A stretch of 64,000 bases of DNA from Rhizobiaceae bacterium (GCA_014238155.1 JABABQ010000032.1:1-64000), one strand, 5' to 3'; numbered from the stretch's first letter, positions 17,575 to 26,969 are shown. Notes: a model not told the origin generated them from the letters alone. Made by a program: numbers and translations.

Positions 17575-18081
17575 CTAGGCGACGGGATTGACCTGCAGAT
17601 TTCTTTGATGCGAGCGACTGTGCTTCAACAATCTGACAAATATCATCACATGGGTGACAATCAGTAGCGGCACCAGGAAGGTTGGGATATACCATGCAGC
17701 TGCAAAATGTGGCACCGCTTCCGCCTGACGCAGCGCGTTGATTAGGTCAGACGAGCCGACAATGTTGAATATCCACACAAGGCCAATGGCCAGGGCCAAG
17801 TTTCTCCTCAGTGCGATCAGAGCAAAGATCGCCAGAATTCCGCTCGCCAGATCACCGTAGCCGGCAGCAGCAGCAAACCCTGCGGGCATGGTATCTGCGA
17901 CAACTGCGGGAGTTAAGAATGTCATGCCAACATGACGAAAGGCATGCGGAATGATCAATATCCCCAACGCCACCTGCAGCGGTTTGGTCGCAAGCCACGG
18001 CACCGCGTACCATCGCGCAAGCAGGCTGAAGACCGTCAGGGTGAGAACAAATTGCAAAAGGAAAATCTCTGTGGTTTCCAT
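17575..18081 (-). CDS. Small multi-pass membrane protein, unknown function
   Basis: A 168-residue protein with four to five hydrophobic helices (for example FLLQFVLTLTVFSLLARWY, ALGILIIPHAFRHVGMTFL and the C-terminal FLVPLLIVTHVMIFVRLL). No family is confidently recognised. It lies 144 bases downstream of the MarR gene on the same strand, and a copy of the MarR-type box occurs in between, so it is probably the main target of that regulator. MarR targets are often efflux or stress-related, but nothing in this sequence proves transport. Confidence 0.7.
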   Translation of the reverse strand: METTEIFLLQFVLTLTVFSLLARWYAVPWLATKPLQVALGILIIPHAFRHVGMTFLTPAVVADTMPAGFAAAAGYGDLASGILAIFALIALRRNLALAIGLVWIFNIVGSSDLINALRQAEAVPHFAAAWYIPTFLVPLLIVTHVMIFVRLLKHSRSHQRNLQVNPVA

Positions 18082-18188
18082 GACTTAACTCCTAGTTTGG
18101 GTTGAGGGGTCTAATGAGGGCGGTAAATCAAGTCTGGATCGAAGAGTCGTGCCCGAATTATCGCACTAACTTTCAGCACTTGATCTTG

Positions 18189-18211
18189 ATTTACCTGCAT
18201 ATACATATTAA
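18189..18211 (-). promoter_or_regulatory. Second MarR-type box
   Basis: Contains CTGCATATACA (18195-18205), identical to the core of the perfect inverted repeat upstream of marR read on the other strand, with related AT-rich flanks. It lies about 110 bases upstream of the membrane-protein gene, which is downstream on the minus strand. Supports a two-gene MarR regulon. Confidence 0.55.
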
Positions 18212-18225
18212 TTTCCAAAAAAATT

Positions 18226-18660
18226 CTAACTCGTCTCAACTAATTGCAGCATGTCGGCCAAATCGGCCCACCGTTCCCGACCAAAAACATCAAGCATTTC
18301 TTGTTGGGTTGTCTGCCACAGAGGCAGCGCCTGGCGATATATCGCTTCCCCCTGTGGTGAGGTTTTGACGATGCGCACCCGTTCGTCTTCGTGATATCTG
18401 GCATCTTCAATCAAACCGCGTTTGGAAAGAACCTCAAGATTCCGGGTGAGCGTTGTGCCATCTGTCACCAAGGCATGCGACAACTGGCCAATATTTTGCG
18501 GACCATTCATCACAAGCGCCGCCAACAGGGTGAATTGCGTATTACGCAGGCCAACAGGCTTTAGTCCAGCGTCGTATGTTTTTGCTACAACCCGCGCTGC
18601 CCGGCGCAGCCGAAAACTGACGCAGCAAACTGGAGACATGGGGTCAAATGAGGTTGTCAT
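18226..18660 (-). CDS. MarR-family transcriptional regulator
   Basis: A 144-residue winged-helix protein of standard MarR length. The DNA-binding part includes LRNTQFTLLAALVMNGPQNI, the recognition helix region LVTDGTTLTRNLEVLSKRGL, and the wing ARYHEDERVRIVKTSPQG. Two cysteines near the N terminus (VCCVS) could sense oxidants, as in OhrR relatives, but this is speculative. It is divergent from nothing immediately downstream; a perfect inverted repeat sits 27 bases before its start and suggests autorepression. Confidence 0.88.
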   Translation of the reverse strand: MTTSFDPMSPVCCVSFRLRRAARVVAKTYDAGLKPVGLRNTQFTLLAALVMNGPQNIGQLSHALVTDGTTLTRNLEVLSKRGLIEDARYHEDERVRIVKTSPQGEAIYRQALPLWQTTQQEMLDVFGRERWADLADMLQLVETS

Positions 18661-18686
18661 GAGGTTTGTGATCGCAAGGAACGTTA

Positions 18687-18708
18687 ATTATCTGTATATG
18701 CAGATAAT
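18687..18708. promoter_or_regulatory. MarR operator: perfect inverted repeat
   Basis: Half-sites ATTATCTG (18687-18694) and CAGATAAT (18701-18708) are exact reverse complements separated by TATATG. Location directly upstream of the marR start and the match to 18189-18211 make it the probable binding site. Confidence 0.75.
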
Positions 18709-18760
18709 AGACTCACAACCCGATGTCAACACCGAGCACGACCCACATAGGGGGTCTGTG

Positions 18761-20050
18761 TCAGATGAAGTTTATATAAAAATCCCTTTGGGCCTCAAAC
18801 GACAGATCCTTGGTTTTTGCCACTTCTTCCAGTTTCATAAATGCATGGTTGTCCACGAGTTCCTGACCAACCGCTGCACACAGGGCTTTGTCATTTGTCA
18901 GGTCGCCTATGGCTTCCTCAAGTGACCCGGCGGCACCAGTTGTTGCGTCATTTTCATCAAATCCATTTCCGGTTTCAGGGGGTGGCAGCTGGTAGTCATT
19001 TTCCACTCCCAGAAGCGCTGCCTGCAATACGCTGGCAACGGCGGTGTATGGATTGGCAGAAGCATCCGCCATGCGGTGTTCAAGCCGTGCTTTGCTGCCG
19101 CCTTCTTCAGATACGCGTGTCGTGACGTTACGATGATCGCCACCCCAGTTCTGCCAATACCCGGAAAGCGAAGCGGGCTGCAGACGGGCATATGAATTTG
19201 CCGTCGGCGCGGTAAGCCCGGCCAACCCCTTATGGTGGTGCACCAGACCGGATACGCAGCTGCGAGCCAGGTCATTCATATGATCCGGACCACCCTGAGT
19301 GCCGGTATCAAATGCATTCTTTCCGTCCTTATCGAGGAATGAGAAATTGATGTGCAGGCCACTACCACCGGCCTCTTCAATTGGCTTGGGTATAAAAGTC
19401 AGATGTACTCCCTGTTCGAAAGCGAGTTCGCGGGCCATTAATCGAAACAATACGATGTCATCAACTGCCTTCAGCGCGTCATCAAATGTTAGTGTGTATT
19501 CGAACTGGGGCGCGTCATATTCGGCCGTAAACATTTCGACGGGAAAGCCAAGCGCTTCGGCGGCTTCCCAAATCTCGTCGTTAAAATGTAGCGGATCGGT
19601 GAACGGGCCGGTTCCGTACACAACGGCGCCAGGGCTGTCGTAAGGCTCCAGCTTTCCCGCTTCATTCTGCTGCAGTACGAATCCCTCCAGTTCTACGCCG
19701 ACTTTCGGTGTCAGCCCTTTGGCTTCCCAAGCAGCAATTGCTCTTTTCAATGCTCCCCTTGGGCAGACGCCTAGTGGATTTCCAGCAGCATCGTAAAGAT
19801 CCCCAATGGCAATATCTGTATTCTGGTGCCAACTCTCGCGGACATCATCGGCCCTCCACCGCATTTCCATATCCGGCAGGCCATCCATCATCTTGGAACT
19901 GGGCGACGGCAAAAGATCACGGTCGTAATGGACTCCAAATACGCTTTGGCAGAACCGTGTATGCCTGGCCTCGGCTTTAGCAGCAGGCAGATATTTGCCC
20001 CGCATGATACTCAGGTGATCGCAAAAAACTGCGCGGAGGCGATTGCTCAT
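18761..20050 (-). CDS. Glutamine-synthetase-family ligase (gamma-glutamylamide synthetase type)
   Basis: A 429-residue member of the GS superfamily, in the PuuA/IpuC/GlnA-III-like branch and not a housekeeping GlnA. Key GS blocks are present: the metal/glutamate site VGVELEGFVL, the ammonium/substrate region FTAEYDAPQFEY, GSGLHINFS, and the ATP-side LEHRMADASANPY. Such enzymes join glutamate to an amine using ATP. AGGGGAA is the ribosome site. It starts ten bases after the P450 stop, so the two form an operon. With the amidotransferase at 21409, which could act as the hydrolase, it forms a possible gamma-glutamyl amine cycle. Confidence 0.85.
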   Translation of the reverse strand: MSNRLRAVFCDHLSIMRGKYLPAAKAEARHTRFCQSVFGVHYDRDLLPSPSSKMMDGLPDMEMRWRADDVRESWHQNTDIAIGDLYDAAGNPLGVCPRGALKRAIAAWEAKGLTPKVGVELEGFVLQQNEAGKLEPYDSPGAVVYGTGPFTDPLHFNDEIWEAAEALGFPVEMFTAEYDAPQFEYTLTFDDALKAVDDIVLFRLMARELAFEQGVHLTFIPKPIEEAGGSGLHINFSFLDKDGKNAFDTGTQGGPDHMNDLARSCVSGLVHHHKGLAGLTAPTANSYARLQPASLSGYWQNWGGDHRNVTTRVSEEGGSKARLEHRMADASANPYTAVASVLQAALLGVENDYQLPPPETGNGFDENDATTGAAGSLEEAIGDLTNDKALCAAVGQELVDNHAFMKLEEVAKTKDLSFEAQRDFYINFI

Positions 20051-20060
20051 GAAAATTCCC

Positions 20061-21329
20061 CTAAACTAAACAAACAGAAATCGGCAGCTGTTTCAAACCG
20101 CCAACAAAATTGGATCGAACAAATTTGTGCGGCCCCGCCACCGTGATATGGCTGATGCGTTTGGCCAACTCTTGAAACAGCACCCGCACTTCCAGACGGG
20201 CCAACCACATGCCGAGACAAAGATGCGGACCACCCTGGCCAAACGCGAGATGTCTGTTGGGAGAGCGGAACAGGTCCACATTGAATGGCTCATCAAATGC
20301 AGCATCGTCGCGATTGCCGGATACAAACCAGTATAAAACCTTGTCGCCTTCGCGAAGGGTCTTGCCGTGCATTTTGTGATCACGAGTCGCGGTGCGTCGA
20401 AAATAGACGGCAGGTGATGCCCACCGAATGATCTCGTCAGGTGCAGTTTTCCAAATTTCGCCATCCAAACCACCTTCTTGCATCTGGCCCAGAAGCTCGG
20501 GCTGAACGCACATTGCATGGATGCCCGCAGAAATTGAATAACGGGTCGTATCATTGCCGGCGGCCACCAGCAGGCAGAAGAAGTTTCGAAATTCGTTTTC
20601 CGAAATTACAGAACCGTCCTCAGCCGGTTGACGTATCAGATGGAGAATTCCATCCGTTTCACCGGCGGCATTTTTAGCGTCCATCAATTCAGTCGCATAA
20701 CCATAGAGCTCAGCACCAGCGGGCGAATTGAAAGGCATCATACGGTAATCGTTCGTTGTCAACTTATCGAGAACGTGCTCGGTGAAATCCGGGTCGGTAT
20801 TGGAAATCAACGCATCTCCCTTTTCAACCAGCCAGGGTAGATCCTTTTCCGGGACTCCAAGAATTCTGCCCAACATGCGCATGGGAAGTTCGCGCGATAT
20901 CTTGTTGGTTGCATCAAATGTTTCGGTGCTGAGCGCATCATCCAGAATATCAACACAAAGCTCGCGAATATCCTGCTCAAACTCAGCAATGACTGGTGCG
21001 GAGAACGCTTTTTGCACTTTCATGCGCATGGCGCGGTGTTCTACTCCATCGGTCTCCTGAAACGTCCGTCGGGCGAGGTATTCCTCATGGGTCTGATCCT
21101 CCATCCGTATGCCACAGGCAGAAGAAAACACTTCAAAATTGCGATTCATCTCCAGAATATCGGCATGACGAGTGACGGACCAGAAATCCTCTCCCCCTTC
21201 ATAATGCGTCCAGTACAGCGGGTCTTCACGGCGTAAACGTGAGAACGTATTGTGAGGTGCGCCATCAACAAATGTATCGTGGCTGGTCAGATCGGCATGA
21301 CCGTCATCTGTTGGTTTCCAGATTGTCAT
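20061..21329 (-). CDS. Cytochrome P450
   Basis: A 422-residue soluble bacterial P450. The oxygen-activation helix reads VAAGNDTTR, the K-helix EIIRWAS (ExxR) is present, and the haem-binding loop AFGQGGPHLCLGM places the proximal thiolate at Cys371. There is no membrane anchor and no fused reductase, and no ferredoxin gene is adjacent, so electrons must come from elsewhere. It is cotranscribed with the GS-like ligase. Bacterial P450s of this form hydroxylate terpenoid, alkyl or aromatic substrates; the particular CYP family is not assigned. The operon context suggests an amine or amine-derived substrate. Confidence 0.92.
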   Translation of the reverse strand: MTIWKPTDDGHADLTSHDTFVDGAPHNTFSRLRREDPLYWTHYEGGEDFWSVTRHADILEMNRNFEVFSSACGIRMEDQTHEEYLARRTFQETDGVEHRAMRMKVQKAFSAPVIAEFEQDIRELCVDILDDALSTETFDATNKISRELPMRMLGRILGVPEKDLPWLVEKGDALISNTDPDFTEHVLDKLTTNDYRMMPFNSPAGAELYGYATELMDAKNAAGETDGILHLIRQPAEDGSVISENEFRNFFCLLVAAGNDTTRYSISAGIHAMCVQPELLGQMQEGGLDGEIWKTAPDEIIRWASPAVYFRRTATRDHKMHGKTLREGDKVLYWFVSGNRDDAAFDEPFNVDLFRSPNRHLAFGQGGPHLCLGMWLARLEVRVLFQELAKRISHITVAGPHKFVRSNFVGGLKQLPISVCLV

Positions 21330-21408
21330 ATCAATAATCCAGCCATGTGTTCTCTCAAACTACTTAACATGCTACATATTGGCTGAATAAAATCTAGGGC
21401 TGATCGTT

Positions 21409-22122
21409 ATGCATTTGGCAATTCTGGTGACCAATACCGATGAAAGCAGCTTTGCCGATCGTCATCCCAAGGATGGCGAAAAATTCAGCCGTCTCATTCA
21501 TGCGGTGCGCCAGGATTGGAAATTGAGCGTTTTTCAAGTGAAAAATGATCAATTCCCAGATATGTTAGATCCGTATGACGGATTAATTCTCACCGGCAGC
21601 CCGGCTTCAGTTCATGATGGCAATGAATGGATTGACCGGCTCAGATTGCTGGTCATCAAAGCCCATCAGATCGGACAACCCATATTCGGCGCCTGTTTTG
21701 GCCATCAGGTGATTGCTGAAGCGCTCGGTGCAAAAGTTGGTGACAATCCTTCGGGCTGGGTTCTGGGAACAGTGGAAACCAGCCGCGTGTCCATACCTGA
21801 ATGGGAAGCCGACCTACCCGACAAGCTCAGTTTCTATGCAGCTCATCACGAGCAAGTCCTAAATCTTCCTGACGGTGCTGAGCTGATACACCAGGCGCCA
21901 ACCTGCCGAATCGCCGGCTTTCGTGTTGGCAATCAAATTTATACGACCCAATACCATCCAGAAATGGAGCATGAATTTATCACGGCTCTTACCCATGAGT
22001 TATCAGGCGAATTGCCTGACGATGTGATTGCCGCGTCAACCCATTCCCTCGCTGCAAGATCACATTACCTGGAATTCGCCGAGTCCATAGCCCGTTTCTT
22101 CGAACTGCACCCATCAAATTAG
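21409..22122 (+). CDS. Class I glutamine amidotransferase-like hydrolase
   Basis: A 237-residue GATase1 protein of the GMP-synthase-like stand-alone type. The nucleophile is Cys96 in FGACFGHQ, and the acid-base pair is H183 and E185 in YHPEM. It is transcribed divergently from the P450-GS operon with only 79 bases between the starts, so shared regulation is likely. In aniline and polyamine routes, a GATase-type hydrolase removes gamma-glutamyl groups put on by a GS-like enzyme (AtdA2, PuuD); that role is a fair hypothesis here. Confidence 0.8.
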   Translation: MHLAILVTNTDESSFADRHPKDGEKFSRLIHAVRQDWKLSVFQVKNDQFPDMLDPYDGLILTGSPASVHDGNEWIDRLRLLVIKAHQIGQPIFGACFGHQVIAEALGAKVGDNPSGWVLGTVETSRVSIPEWEADLPDKLSFYAAHHEQVLNLPDGAELIHQAPTCRIAGFRVGNQIYTTQYHPEMEHEFITALTHELSGELPDDVIAASTHSLAARSHYLEFAESIARFFELHPSN

Positions 22123-22212
22123 CAGTCGTTTGCTGCACGGATCATTGAGTCGGTTGATCATTTATTGATAGGCTCGCCCTTCACACATTCTGCAGGTTCG
22201 AAAGGTTCCCCG

Positions 22213-23244
22213 TTGCGCTCCTCAAAAATGGTTCATGTCGTCAGCTGCCATGCGGCCGGTGAAGTTGGAGATGTTATTGTCGGAGGGGTTGCACCACCTC
22301 CGGGGGATACGCTGTGGGATCAACGAAGCTGGATAGCGTCAGATGAAGTTTTGCGCAATTTTATGCTCAACGAACCTCGCGGTGGCGTGTTTCGTCACGT
22401 CAATCTTCTGGTGCCGCCGATCAATCCGGAAGCCGATGCTGCCTGGATCATCATGGAGCCGGAAGACACCCCACCAATGTCTGGCTCCAACTCCATGTGT
22501 GTCACAACCGTGCTGCTGGAGACCGGCATTTTACCCATGCAGGAGCCGGTTACGTCGCTGATTCTGGAGGCCCCTGGTGGATTGGTGCGCGTTGAAGCGG
22601 AGTGCAGCGCAGGCAAAGTAACGAAGGTGTCAGTCACCAATGTGGCCTCTTTTGCCGACCAACTCGACAAACCTTTGGAAGTTGAGGGACTGGGCACGCT
22701 CACCGTGGACACAGCCTTTGGGGGCGACAGTTTTGTCATTGTAGACGCTGAACAGGTCGGTTTGGAGATCGTACCGGACAATGCTCGCGAACTGGCGACG
22801 CTGGGTGCAAAGATCACCAACGCCGCCAATCAGCAGATCGGGTTTCATCACCCTGAAATCTCTGACTGGAATCACATTTCATTTTGCGAATTTGCCGATC
22901 CCATCCGCCAGGAGAATGGCCAGTCGATAGGGCTCAACACGGTGTCGATTAAGCCCGCCAAGCTGGACCGCTCTCCCTGCGGCACTGGCACATCTGCCCG
23001 TATGGCCGTACTGCACGCGAAAGGCCAGATGAAAGTTGGTGACCGGCTGCTTGCAAAGTCCATCATTGGATCCGAGTTTGAAGGCGAGATCTTAAAAACT
23101 GTGCAATTGGGTGATCAGATCGCGATCGTTCCAAAGATCTCCGGTACCGCCTGGATCACCGGCACCCATCAGGTGACGCTCGACCCCACCGATCCATGGC
23201 CGCAAGGCTATCGATTGAGCGATACCTGGCCCAAATTGAGGTAG
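22213..23244 (+). CDS. Proline racemase-family hydroxyproline epimerase (Ser/Cys type)
   Basis: A 343-residue protein of the proline racemase superfamily. The first catalytic position lies in PMSGSNSM and is Ser where proline racemase has Cys; the second is Cys in [10 protein letters not shown]. The Ser/Cys pair is known for 4-hydroxyproline/3-hydroxyproline epimerases, whereas trans-3-hydroxyproline dehydratases use Cys/Thr. Start: the frame is open from a TTG at 22165 and has an ATG at 22228. The TTG at 22213 is preferred because it follows AAAGG and gives the expected N terminus [10 protein letters not shown]. No other hydroxyproline genes are seen next to it. Confidence 0.82.
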   Translation: MRSSKMVHVVSCHAAGEVGDVIVGGVAPPPGDTLWDQRSWIASDEVLRNFMLNEPRGGVFRHVNLLVPPINPEADAAWIIMEPEDTPPMSGSNSMCVTTVLLETGILPMQEPVTSLILEAPGGLVRVEAECSAGKVTKVSVTNVASFADQLDKPLEVEGLGTLTVDTAFGGDSFVIVDAEQVGLEIVPDNARELATLGAKITNAANQQIGFHHPEISDWNHISFCEFADPIRQENGQSIGLNTVSIKPAKLDRSPCGTGTSARMAVLHAKGQMKVGDRLLAKSIIGSEFEGEILKTVQLGDQIAIVPKISGTAWITGTHQVTLDPTDPWPQGYRLSDTWPKLR

Positions 23245-23284
23245 GCATCGCCGCTGCTGACCCGTAAACCAGCGGTGATAAATT

Positions 23285-23545
23285 CTAACTGAAACATTTG
23301 CTGAATGGTGGTGCGGTCGGAAATAACCTGTCCGGGCTCGAAGGCAATTGCCGGAGATTTTTCATACGCTTCGTCACCCGATCCAGATTACCGTCATGGA
23401 AAGCTTCAGTCATCGAACTGACAGTGGCGAGAACGTCTTTTTGATCTCTATTCATAGGTTTATCCTGTTTTGCATTTGCTGGAGTTAGAGTGAGCAAGCC
23501 CGCCATACAGAGGGCGAGATACGGTGGGAATTTATGCATATGCAT
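23285..23545 (-). pseudogene. Frameshifted SnoaL/NTF2-like secreted protein
   Basis: The open frame encodes 86 residues: a signal peptide (FPPYLALCMAGLLTLTPANA) after an AAAAGGACA ribosome site, then LATVSSMTEAFHDGNLDRV, which matches the start of SnoaL-like (NTF2-fold) proteins. After that point the frame gives a sequence unlike the family. Another reading frame of the same strand gives YEKSPAIAFEPGQVISD followed by RTTIQQMFQ, which is exactly how the family continues. A single frameshift plus loss of the rest of the domain explains this. It could also be a sequencing error, but the domain is still truncated. Confidence 0.7.
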
Positions 23546-23630
23546 TGTCCTTTTGTTGGATGCTGGCCGCGCCTGGCCGTAGCCGCAGGCATCACGCTGC
23601 GGCTGGTGAAAATGATCGGTAGGTTTCGAG

Positions 23631-24182
23631 TTAGCGAATTTCGCCTTCAAAAATGCGGGCAATAGCAGTGCCGAAATCCTGCGGGCAAGACAGCGATGAA
23701 GTCGCAGTTTGCAACTTTAACACCGTCAGTTCCCATTCTACCTTTTGGGCCATGGCGACGACGTCATGATAGTCAGGAGCATCGCCGCCGGCATAGCGGA
23801 TATGTTTTGGATCCACCCGCCCGGATTTAACTGCCGCAGGCAGGCGCCGTGCGCAGGAACATTTTGCCTTGGTATTGGCTATCCCGCATCTGTTGGCGGT
23901 GAAGGCGACAACGTCGCTGCGGGCTCGCGACAGGCGCTTGCGAAAATTGGCCTGAGATATTTCGAGAATCTCTGCAGTTTCTGAATGGTCAAACTCCAGA
24001 ATATCGCCCAGCACATAGGCAATGCGGTGTTTCCGGTCGAGGCAAAGCAACATCGCCATGGTGCAGGACATGCGCAATTCATTGAGCATAGGCTTCGCGA
24101 GAAAAATGATACCGAAAGTTACCCGATCCAGCAGCAGTGAATGGTCGTTTCGTGCCGGCAACTCGGAGGTGACAAAACTCAT
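23631..24182 (-). pseudogene. Truncated ECF sigma factor (region 4 only)
   Basis: 183 residues that match the C-terminal half of an ECF-type RNA polymerase sigma factor: MLLCLDRKHRIAYVLGDI, then a helix-turn-helix with HSETAEILEISQANFRKRLS, then a cysteine-containing tail IANTKAKCSCARRLPAAV. The promoter -10-binding region 2, normally in the first 100 residues, is missing, and upstream DNA does not encode it in any frame examined. The intact protein would be nearly 300 residues. It sits beside the broken SnoaL gene, a pairing common for this sigma type, so the whole unit appears to be decaying. Confidence 0.7.
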
Positions 24183-24530
24183 GCCTCAGCCGCACACTTG
24201 GCCGCTGTTGTCACGACCAGCAGGCCGGTCTGCTTCTGAGCGCTCCAACAATACAACTGATCAAAATTGTTGCGCATCACCATTGAATTCAACCCGGACT
24301 TTTAACCCAGACTTAAATTGCTGATTTAACTGGGAAAGAATCAATGTGAATGCCGAATTAACCCTAATTTTCATAGATTTATTCGTAAGCCTGATAAAAC
24401 TGATTCAAGCTGCCAAGTGCCTGAATTTTCCTGTTTGTGGCTCCATTGGTTGCCAACAGAGTCCGTCCAACATGGTTATTCATGGCGATAAAAAACTCAC
24501 CAAACTCCATTCAATTGACCACAAAGACCG
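24183..24530. other. Intergenic region, no recognised feature
   Basis: 348 bases of lower GC content between the truncated sigma gene and the dehydrogenase gene. Small open frames exist, but none has a ribosome site or a recognisable product. It may include eroded upstream parts of the sigma gene, but nothing recognisable was found. Confidence 0.45.
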
Positions 24531-26969
24531 TCAAGTGCGAACACGTTGGTTTTGTGGATCGTAGCGGCTAAATTCATCAACCGAACAGGGAGTGACCATG
24601 CCAACATGCTGTACGGCAAGTAGTTTACCTGTCTCCAACTCACCGGGGTCAACGAAGCCCATGGCGATGTTTTGACCGATGCGATAGCCCCACGCTGCTG
24701 AAGTAACCGTCCCAACAACTTCGCCATCGCAAAGGATGGAATCGCCAGGATGTGCCGGAGCTTCTTTCGTGTCCAATGTCAAAGATACAAAACAGCGACG
24801 TGGCCCGGTCTTTTGCATCTCAATCAGTGCTGCCTTGCCGACGAATTCCTTGTCGAAATTCACAAACCGCGCCAACTCGGATTCCAACGGATTAAATTCT
24901 GTAATCAGATCGGCTTTCCAATGTCGGTAGCCTTTTTCCAACCGCATGCTTTCGGTTGCATTGAGGCCAAACGGTTTCATGCCAAACGGTTCACCAGCTT
25001 TTTGCAGCAGCACATAGGCCAGTGCCAGTTGTTCATTTGGTATGTGCAGCTCCCAGGCCAGTTCACCGCTAAATGATACAGCCATCGCCACCGCTTCAAC
25101 ATGACCGATATTGACTTTCTGGCAGGTTAGCCATTTGAAGTTTTCGGCGCGCCAGTCAGTGCGCGGCGCGGCAACCTGCAAAACTTCGCGCGACCTTGGA
25201 CCGGCAATTACGAGGATTGTGTGGCTGTTGGTCAAACTGGTGATTGTGATGACACTGTCCTCACCGCTCATCGATGGAAGCTGCTCATGCAGCCAATCCC
25301 AATCGTGATCTTCCGAAGCGGCAGCTGATCCATACCAGACACAATTGTCGGTCAGATTGGCAAGCGTCGCTTCACCTTTCACATTGCCCTGATGGTTGAG
25401 AAAATACGCCAGACCGACCTTGCCAGCCTTGCGGTTGATCCTGCTGCACATAATGCCATCCAGCCAGTCATGCACGTTGGTGCCAGTGATCTGATATCGG
25501 TTGAATCCCGAAACCTCCATAATGCCGACATTATTTTGAACATTGGCAATTTCCTGACCTACCAAATCAAAAGTATTGTTGAAGCGGAACGAATGCACTT
25601 CCTCAAAATCGGCATCGGGTTTGAAATAGAGCGCCCGTTCCCAGCCATTGACGACACCAAACTCAGCGCCCTGTTCTGCCAGTCGATGGGTAATCTGTGT
25701 GGTTTTGATGGGACGACCTGCCGGGCGATGCTCATGCGGCATGTGGAAGCGGAACTCGTTTTGATAGTCCTCGATTGCCTTCAGCGCAGTATATTCTTCG
25801 TTGGCATACCGGGTAAAACGACGGGGATCGAGACACCAGGTATCGTAACAGGCTTCGCCATGAGCAATGATCTGCGCCAGCAGCCAGCCGTGGCCGCCGC
25901 CTTCTCCCAAACCGGCGCGCAGACCGGTAATGCAATAGGCATTGCGCTTGCCTGGGATCTTGCCGACCAGCGGCAATCCGTCCGGCGTATAGGTGATTGG
26001 ACCATTGATGATCGACTTGATCCCTGTGGTCTCCAAACACGGCAGTCGGGCAAACGCCCCCTCCATCACATCCACGACACGGTCAAGATCGTCGGGGCAA
26101 AGTGCCATGGTGAAATTGGGGTCGATGCCGTCCAGACCCCAGGTCTTGCAATCCTGCTCATAAAATCCGATCAGCAGACCTTGTTTTTCGGCACGTTGAT
26201 AAAAATCATCGGTTGGGCAACGGATTAGTGGCACGCGAAAATCACCACCCATGTCGACAATCTCGGGAATGTCTTCCGTCAGCATATATTGGTGTTCCAT
26301 CGATGCTACGGGGTGTTCCACTCCCATCATGGAACCAACCTCGTTGCAACGATAGCCACCCGCATTGACCACTTTTTCGCAAGCTATGTCGCCTTTAGTG
26401 GTATGAACTATCCAGGTCCCGTCCGGGTTTTCTGTTAATCCCGTCACCGGGGTGAACCGATAGACTTCGGCCCCGGCCTTGCGGGCGCGCCGCGCCAGCG
26501 CCTGACACAATTGTGCCGGATCGATGTCTCCGTCGTTGGGATCCCACAGCGCTCCGAGCAGATTATCAGTGGTGATCAATGGATGACGCCGCTTGCATTC
26601 CTGTGGATCGAGAATTTCAAAGTCCACACCCATGCCCCTGGCCATCGACAAAAAATGTTCATATCCGTCCATGTGATCCTTGGTTGATGCCAGACGCAAA
26701 CCACCCGTGCCATGGTGATAATTGATGGGATAATCCGGATCTTCAGACATTTCCTTGTAAAGACCGATTGAATGAGTCTTCAGGCCAACCATTGTCTGAT
26801 TGCCACCAAAATTAGTCACTTGGGCCGCTGAGTGCCAGGTTGTGCCCGACGTCAGTTCGTCGCGCTCCACCATCACACAATCGGTAATACCTTCCTGCGT
26901 GAGGTGATAAAGTGTGGAACAACCGGCAATGCCGCCACCAATGACAACGACTTGTGTGTGAGATTTCAT
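24531..26969 (-). CDS. FAD-dependent GcvT-family dehydrogenase (dimethylglycine/sarcosine dehydrogenase-like)
   Basis: An 812-residue two-part flavoenzyme. Residues 1-390 form a DAO-type FAD domain with VVVIGGGIAGCSTLYHLT, EITSGTTWHS-like flavin-attachment region (DELTSGTTWHSAAQ) and GLRAGLGEGGGHGWL. From about 420 to the end lie GcvT folate-binding and C-terminal barrel domains. Relatives oxidatively demethylate dimethylglycine or sarcosine and pass the formyl unit to tetrahydrofolate. The frame is open from 27089, but the ATG at 26969 has AGGA upstream and begins at the canonical dinucleotide-binding fold. It shares a LysR gene and a methyltransferase as neighbours; methylated-amine catabolism is inferred. 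Confidence 0.88.
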   Translation of the reverse strand: MKSHTQVVVIGGGIAGCSTLYHLTQEGITDCVMVERDELTSGTTWHSAAQVTNFGGNQTMVGLKTHSIGLYKEMSEDPDYPINYHHGTGGLRLASTKDHMDGYEHFLSMARGMGVDFEILDPQECKRRHPLITTDNLLGALWDPNDGDIDPAQLCQALARRARKAGAEVYRFTPVTGLTENPDGTWIVHTTKGDIACEKVVNAGGYRCNEVGSMMGVEHPVASMEHQYMLTEDIPEIVDMGGDFRVPLIRCPTDDFYQRAEKQGLLIGFYEQDCKTWGLDGIDPNFTMALCPDDLDRVVDVMEGAFARLPCLETTGIKSIINGPITYTPDGLPLVGKIPGKRNAYCITGLRAGLGEGGGHGWLLAQIIAHGEACYDTWCLDPRRFTRYANEEYTALKAIEDYQNEFRFHMPHEHRPAGRPIKTTQITHRLAEQGAEFGVVNGWERALYFKPDADFEEVHSFRFNNTFDLVGQEIANVQNNVGIMEVSGFNRYQITGTNVHDWLDGIMCSRINRKAGKVGLAYFLNHQGNVKGEATLANLTDNCVWYGSAAASEDHDWDWLHEQLPSMSGEDSVITITSLTNSHTILVIAGPRSREVLQVAAPRTDWRAENFKWLTCQKVNIGHVEAVAMAVSFSGELAWELHIPNEQLALAYVLLQKAGEPFGMKPFGLNATESMRLEKGYRHWKADLITEFNPLESELARFVNFDKEFVGKAALIEMQKTGPRRCFVSLTLDTKEAPAHPGDSILCDGEVVGTVTSAAWGYRIGQNIAMGFVDPGELETGKLLAVQHVGMVTPCSVDEFSRYDPQNQRVRT

